Positions 58,439 to 64,000 of a stretch of DNA of 64,000 nucleotides are shown in pieces. The translations under genes were made by a program, and so were the position numbers. The stretch lies in NCBI GenBank assembly GCA_039621445.1, contig CP154954.1, positions 27,330,123 to 27,394,122 of the forward strand, given 5' to 3'. The first letter of the stretch is position 1, and each line of letters starts with the position of its first letter. Source of the DNA: Euglena gracilis. Lineage: Eukaryota; Euglenida; Euglenophyceae; Euglenales. The notes under the pieces were generated by a model. The model had not been told where the DNA came from. It saw only the letters and a program-made list of their open reading frames with translations, and ran no database searches.

Positions 58439-58611
58439 TGTGTATGTATGTATGTATGTATGTATGTATGTATGTATGTATGTATGTATGTATGTATGTA
58501 TGTATGTATGTATGTATGTATGTATGTATGTATGTATGTATGTATGTATGTATGTATGTACGTATGTATGTATGTATGTATGTATGTATGTATGTATGTA
58601 TGTATGTATGA
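58439..58611. repeat. (GTAT)n microsatellite
   Basis: Nearly pure GTAT/TATG for about 170 bp. The opposite-strand version (TACA)n follows at 58742-58910. Confidence 0.95.
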
Positions 58612-58741
58612 TCGTGGCCCCCCAACCCATGGCACAAGGCATACGTTTAACCAAAGAAAAAATCATTTTTTATTTTTTTTCGTTTGAGGGGTATAAATTT
58701 TTTTTTGGCTTTAGGGTATAGAAACTTTTTTGGCACACTGT
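58612..58741 (+). mobile_element. Detached Tc1/mariner-type end
   Basis: 'CCCATGGCACAAGGCATACG' through 'TTTTTTGGCACACTGTA' matches the right end of the Tc1-like copy at 60888-60988, in the same orientation. It sits between two complementary tetranucleotide microsatellites and is not attached to a transposase body. Confidence 0.7.
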
Positions 58742-58910
58742 ACATACATGCATACATGCATGCATACATACATACATACATACATACATACATACATACA
58801 TACATACATACATACATACATACATACATACATACATACATACATACATACATACATACATACATACATACATACATACATACATACATACATACATACA
58901 TACATACATA
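58742..58910. repeat. (TACA)n microsatellite
   Basis: Nearly pure TACA for about 170 bp, starting at the TA target of the transposon end and stopping where the left transposase arm begins. Confidence 0.95.
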
Positions 58911-59716
58911 GAGCAAGGTGGCGCCTGCACCATATGCTGCACGCTCCTAAAGGCTGTTCAGTAGCGTGTGTGACCTCCTTTGGCCGCCAGCACGGCATGC
59001 ATGCGGGCAGGCAGGCTTTTGTACAGTTTCAAAACGGAGACCTGGGGTATCCCCAGGAATGCTTGCCTTATGGCCTCCCAAAGGGAGGTTTTGTTGCTGT
59101 ACGCCCGCTGACCCAGAATGCTAACCACTTGCGGCCAGAGGTTTTCAGTCAGTCTTCTGGTGCACGTGGCAGTTGTTGGTGGTGGGCAGCCCGGGGGAGT
59201 GGGGGGGGGGGCTGAGCGTATGAGCCAGACCTGACCGGAGCTACAGCAACAAAACTGCTGGAAATACGTCCCTTGAGCAGTTGTATTCACACACACACAC
59301 ACACCCACACCCACACCCACACCCACACCCACACCCACACCCACACCCACACCCACACCCACAAACATGTATAAAGCCGATTTTAGGAAAGGAATGTCCG
59401 TGCAGGTCGGAGCCCCTCTCCGCGACCACATTTCCCGGGCCAAATTGGCCAAATCCTGCCTTTGACCAAATATCCCTAATGACCAAACTGGCCAATCCCC
59501 CCCCTACCCTGCCCTAGGCAGGGTTCAGCCAGAAGACTGCATTCAATAACGTTCAGGTCAGGTGAGTTTGGTGGCCAGGCCCCGTTGTTGAACAACCTGA
59601 CACCCTTATCGTTCAGCCAGTCCTGTGTCGACCTGCTTTTGTGCACCGGTGTCCCATCTTGTTGGAATTGGTATTTGCTCGCCCTGAAGAGCAGAATTTG
59701 AAATCTACCGGCAAAC
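58911..59716 (-). pseudogene. Tc1/mariner-type transposase 3' half, inverted copy
   Basis: Reverse complement of 60041-60878 at about 95% identity by eye. On the - strand it encodes 'FQQDGTPVHKSRSTQDWLND' and 'NSPDLNVIE', the same nested insertion (59148-59540), and the C-terminal 'ARMHAVLAAKG'. The 5' half is absent and the body is interrupted, so it is non-functional as it stands. Confidence 0.8.
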
Positions 59717-59904
59717 AATCGTTTAGCTGCCCAATACACTGTCCCATCCGTTGGGATCGTCCAAAGTGTCATGATCTGAGCCATAGATTCATTTAACATT
59801 TGTGTGACTCCTCCCTCGTGGGTGGCTGGGTTTTCAAAAAAAAAGTAGGTGGGTGGGTTTGGGCCCCGGAAAAAGTCCCCCCCCCCCCAGGGGTCACTAA
59901 ATGG

Positions 59905-60831
59905 ATCTATGGTGTGGGCTGCTATCAACGGAAAGGGGAGGATTGCATTTAGGAGGTGTCCAGAAACAGTGGATTCTGCAGCTTTTCAAGGAATTTTGAG
60001 CGACTCCCTCCATTTCATCAATCCTCGGTGTGCCCATCCTGTTTGCCGGTAGATTTCAAATTCTGCTCTTCAGGGCGAGCAAATACCAATTCCAACAAGA
60101 TGGGGCACCGGTGCACAAAAGCAGGTCGACACAGGACTGGCTGAACGATAAGGGTGTCAGGTTGTTCAACAACGGGGCCTGGCCACCAAACTCACCTGAC
60201 CTGAACGTTATTGAATGCAGTCTTCTGGCTGAACCCTGCCTAGGGCAGGGTAGGGGGGGGATTGGCCAGTTTGGTCATTAGGGATATTTGGTCAAAGGCA
60301 GGATTTGGCCAATTTGGCCCGGGAAATGTGGTCGTGGAGAGGGGCTCCGACCTGCACGGGCATTCTTTTCCTAAAATCGGCTTTACACATGTTTGTGGGT
60401 GTGGGTGTGGGTGTGGGTGTGGGTGTGGGTGTGGGTGTGGGTGTGGGTGTGTGTGTGGGTGTGGGTGTGGGTGTGGGTGTGGGTGTGGGTGTGGGTGTGT
60501 GTGAATACAACTGCTCAAGGGACGTATTTCCAGCAGTTTTGTTGCTGTAGCTCCGGTCAGGTCTGGCTCATACGCTCAGCCCCCCCCCCCTCCCCCGGGC
60601 TGCCCACCACCAACAACTGCCACGTGCACCAGAAGACTGACTGAAAACCTCTGGCCGCCAGTGGTTAGCATTCTGGGTCAGCGGGCGTACAGCAACAAAA
60701 CCTCCCTTTGGGAGGCCATACGGCAAGCATTCCTGGGGATACCCCAGGTCTCCGTTTTGAAACTGTACAAAAGCCTGCCTGCCCGCATGCATGCCGTGCT
60801 GGCGGCCAAAGGATGTCACACACGCTACTGA
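59905..60831 (+). pseudogene. Tc1/mariner-type transposase, interrupted
   Basis: DDE transposase pieces: 'SMVWAAINGKGRIAF' (about 59905-60030), then after a frame break 'QFQQDGAPVHKSRSTQDWLN' and 'NSPDLNVIE' (60046-60215), then after a 426-bp insertion 'NLWPPVVSILGQRAYSNKTS' to 'LPARMHAVLAAKGCHTRY' and TGA (60646-60831). The second catalytic Asp and the Glu are separated by 37 residues, a spacing known in the mosquito ITmD37E group. The N-terminal DNA-binding part and first Asp are not seen. The right transposon end with 'TTTTTTGGCACACTGTA' is at 60970-60988. Confidence 0.85.
60216..60641. mobile_element. 426-bp element nested in the transposase
   Basis: Inverted ends TGCAGTCTTCTGG and CCAGAAGACTG(AC). 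TGAA is duplicated at 60212-60215 and 60642-60645, directly after the catalytic Glu codon. Removing the insertion and one TGAA restores the reading frame. The middle is a GTGGGT hexamer array (60395-60500). The same insertion is in the inverted copy. Confidence 0.85.
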
Positions 60832-60988
60832 ACAGCCGTTAGGAGCGTGCAGCGTATGGTGCAGGCGCCACCTTGCTCTGCCCATTGTGGCCCCCCAACC
60901 CATGGCACAAGGCATACGTTTAACCAAAGAAAAAATCATTTTTTATTTTTTTCGTTTGAGGGGTATAAAAACTTTTTTGGCACACTGT

Positions 60989-61098
60989 ATGTATGTATGT
61001 CTGTATGTATGTATGTATGTATGTATGTATGTACGTATGTATGTATGTATGTATGTATGTATGTACGTACGTACGTACGTACGTATGTATGTATGTAT
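60989..61098. repeat. (TATG)n microsatellite
   Basis: Begins at the TA target at the right end of the Tc1-like copy; contains a TACG-rich stretch at 61060-61085. Confidence 0.9.
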
Positions 61099-61279
61099 TA
61101 TTTGTCAGCCTTAGTGGGACCCCCACAGGGGGTCCCACTTCGTTATGGAGGGGGTGGTGAGACACACCCTCCCCGGGTAACGAAGTGGACCCGGGGGGTC
61201 CCACTGGTTTAAGCAGGGGGCGGGCCCACTTTATTATGGCAAAAACACCGATTTTATCCGTTTGTTTTGTGTAGTTCTG

Positions 61280-61500
61280 GGAAAGTTAGGGTTATGTTAG
61301 GATTAGAGTTACGGTCAGGGATCAGGATTAGTGTTCAGATTTGGCTCAGATTGGTCCTAAATTCAGGCCCAAATGTAGGTCCAATTTCGGACTTTTTTTC
61401 GGGGCTTGAATTTGGGCGAACTGCCAAATTCAGCCAGAAACTCAAAATCCCAAAAACTCCTAAACCCAAACCCTAAACCCCATTCCTAACCCTGACCCTA
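61280..61500. repeat. Degenerate telomere-like repeats in inverted orientation
   Basis: GTTAGGGTTATGTTAGG-type repeats at 61285-61335 face CCTAAACCC/CCTAACCC repeats at 61455-61500, with unrelated DNA between. Probably the arms of an old inverted-repeat element. Confidence 0.55.
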
Positions 61501-61686
61501 TTGTGTGCCTTCACGGAATGTGAAATCAACCCTTTGTCGGGTTGACAGTTGGGCAGGACCGGGGTGTGGACCCATCAGGGGCAGGGGACAGAGGGGCGGT
61601 CGCTTTAAAAAAAATATATCCCTGTACCCTACTGGCACATTCCCCTCAATTTCTGACGTGCCGCCCATGGACCCCCCACCCCCCAG

Positions 61687-63765
<2,079 letters not shown>

Positions 63766-64000
63766 GGAGCCCCCTTGTGACTGCTGCTAATGGCCTTGCT
63801 CCAGTTCCATGTTTTTCTTCCCGTTAGGTTCGGTTCTTTTTCCCCGCCGACGGCTGCCGGGGGCTTTTCGCGTTGCAGGGGGCGTTGGCGTGCGCATCCC
63901 GAGCTTTGGCACCCATCTGGGGAGTGCCGATCTGGCACCATATGGGGTGTGTGCATGAGTGGGTGAACGTGTGTGTGCCTGTAGTAAGCGAATTGCAACC

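Overview
The window is nuclear DNA of an intron-rich eukaryote, most likely a protist or alga with a large repeat-laden genome. Coding sequence occurs as short, often GC-rich exons of about 40-190 bases. Many have GT donors and AG acceptors whose reading phase matches the next exon. Introns run from tens of bases to several kilobases. There are no bacterial-style genes, operons or ribosome sites. The species cannot be named from sequence alone. TTAGGG-type degenerate repeats, long G/C homopolymers, many microsatellites and dense DNA transposons are all present.

Six gene models can be supported, all on the + strand: (1) 0.7-7.1 kb, a coiled-coil protein; (2) 11.8-22.7 kb, a glycosyltransferase related to alpha-1,6-fucosyltransferase (FUT8/GT23-like); (3) 24.8-29.1 kb, a ribonuclease-inhibitor-type leucine-rich-repeat protein with a possible hydrophobic tail; (4) 30.0-38.3 kb, a Pro/Ser-rich protein of unknown function; (5) 42.4-43.1 kb, the 3' exons of an unrecognised gene; (6) 43.9-55.6 kb, a major-facilitator transporter most like MFSD8/CLN7. 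Three further exons at 61.7-63.8 kb may be the end of gene 6 or a seventh gene. Gene 1 starts upstream of, or very near, the left edge. These genes do not form an obvious pathway.

Most of the rest is mobile or tandem DNA lying in introns. The main class has ends beginning CAG and ending CTG, and the best copies are flanked by 8-bp target duplications, as expected of hAT-superfamily elements. About fourteen are listed, from 50 to 2,011 bp. They include three copies of one family (7474-8506, 44575-46271, 47937-49573) with exact 8-bp duplications, and a 2-kb element (18389-20399) that carries telomere-like repeats. Other classes are a palindromic pair of Tc1/mariner-type copies (58.9-61.0 kb), elements flanked by TA with C/G homopolymer ends (53.7-54.0 and 55.65-57.6 kb), a 290-bp hairpin element (8625-8916), and a 3.6-kb 21-bp satellite (32.8-36.4 kb) with three elements inserted in it.

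Stretches with no gene I can support: 2.0-4.5 kb (intron; microsatellite and an inverted-repeat element), 6.0-6.95 kb (AT-rich intron, nothing seen), 8.5-11.75 kb (hairpin element, then unassigned DNA with a GC-rich stretch at 10.4-11.0), 22.8-24.75 kb (AT-rich intergenic, nothing definite), 27.5-28.55 kb (intron), 38.3-42.3 kb (repeats, one hAT-like element, unassigned GC-rich stretch near 39.85), and 61.1-61.65 and 62.0-62.85 kb (GC-homopolymer repeats). Exon edges are read by eye and are approximate where stated.
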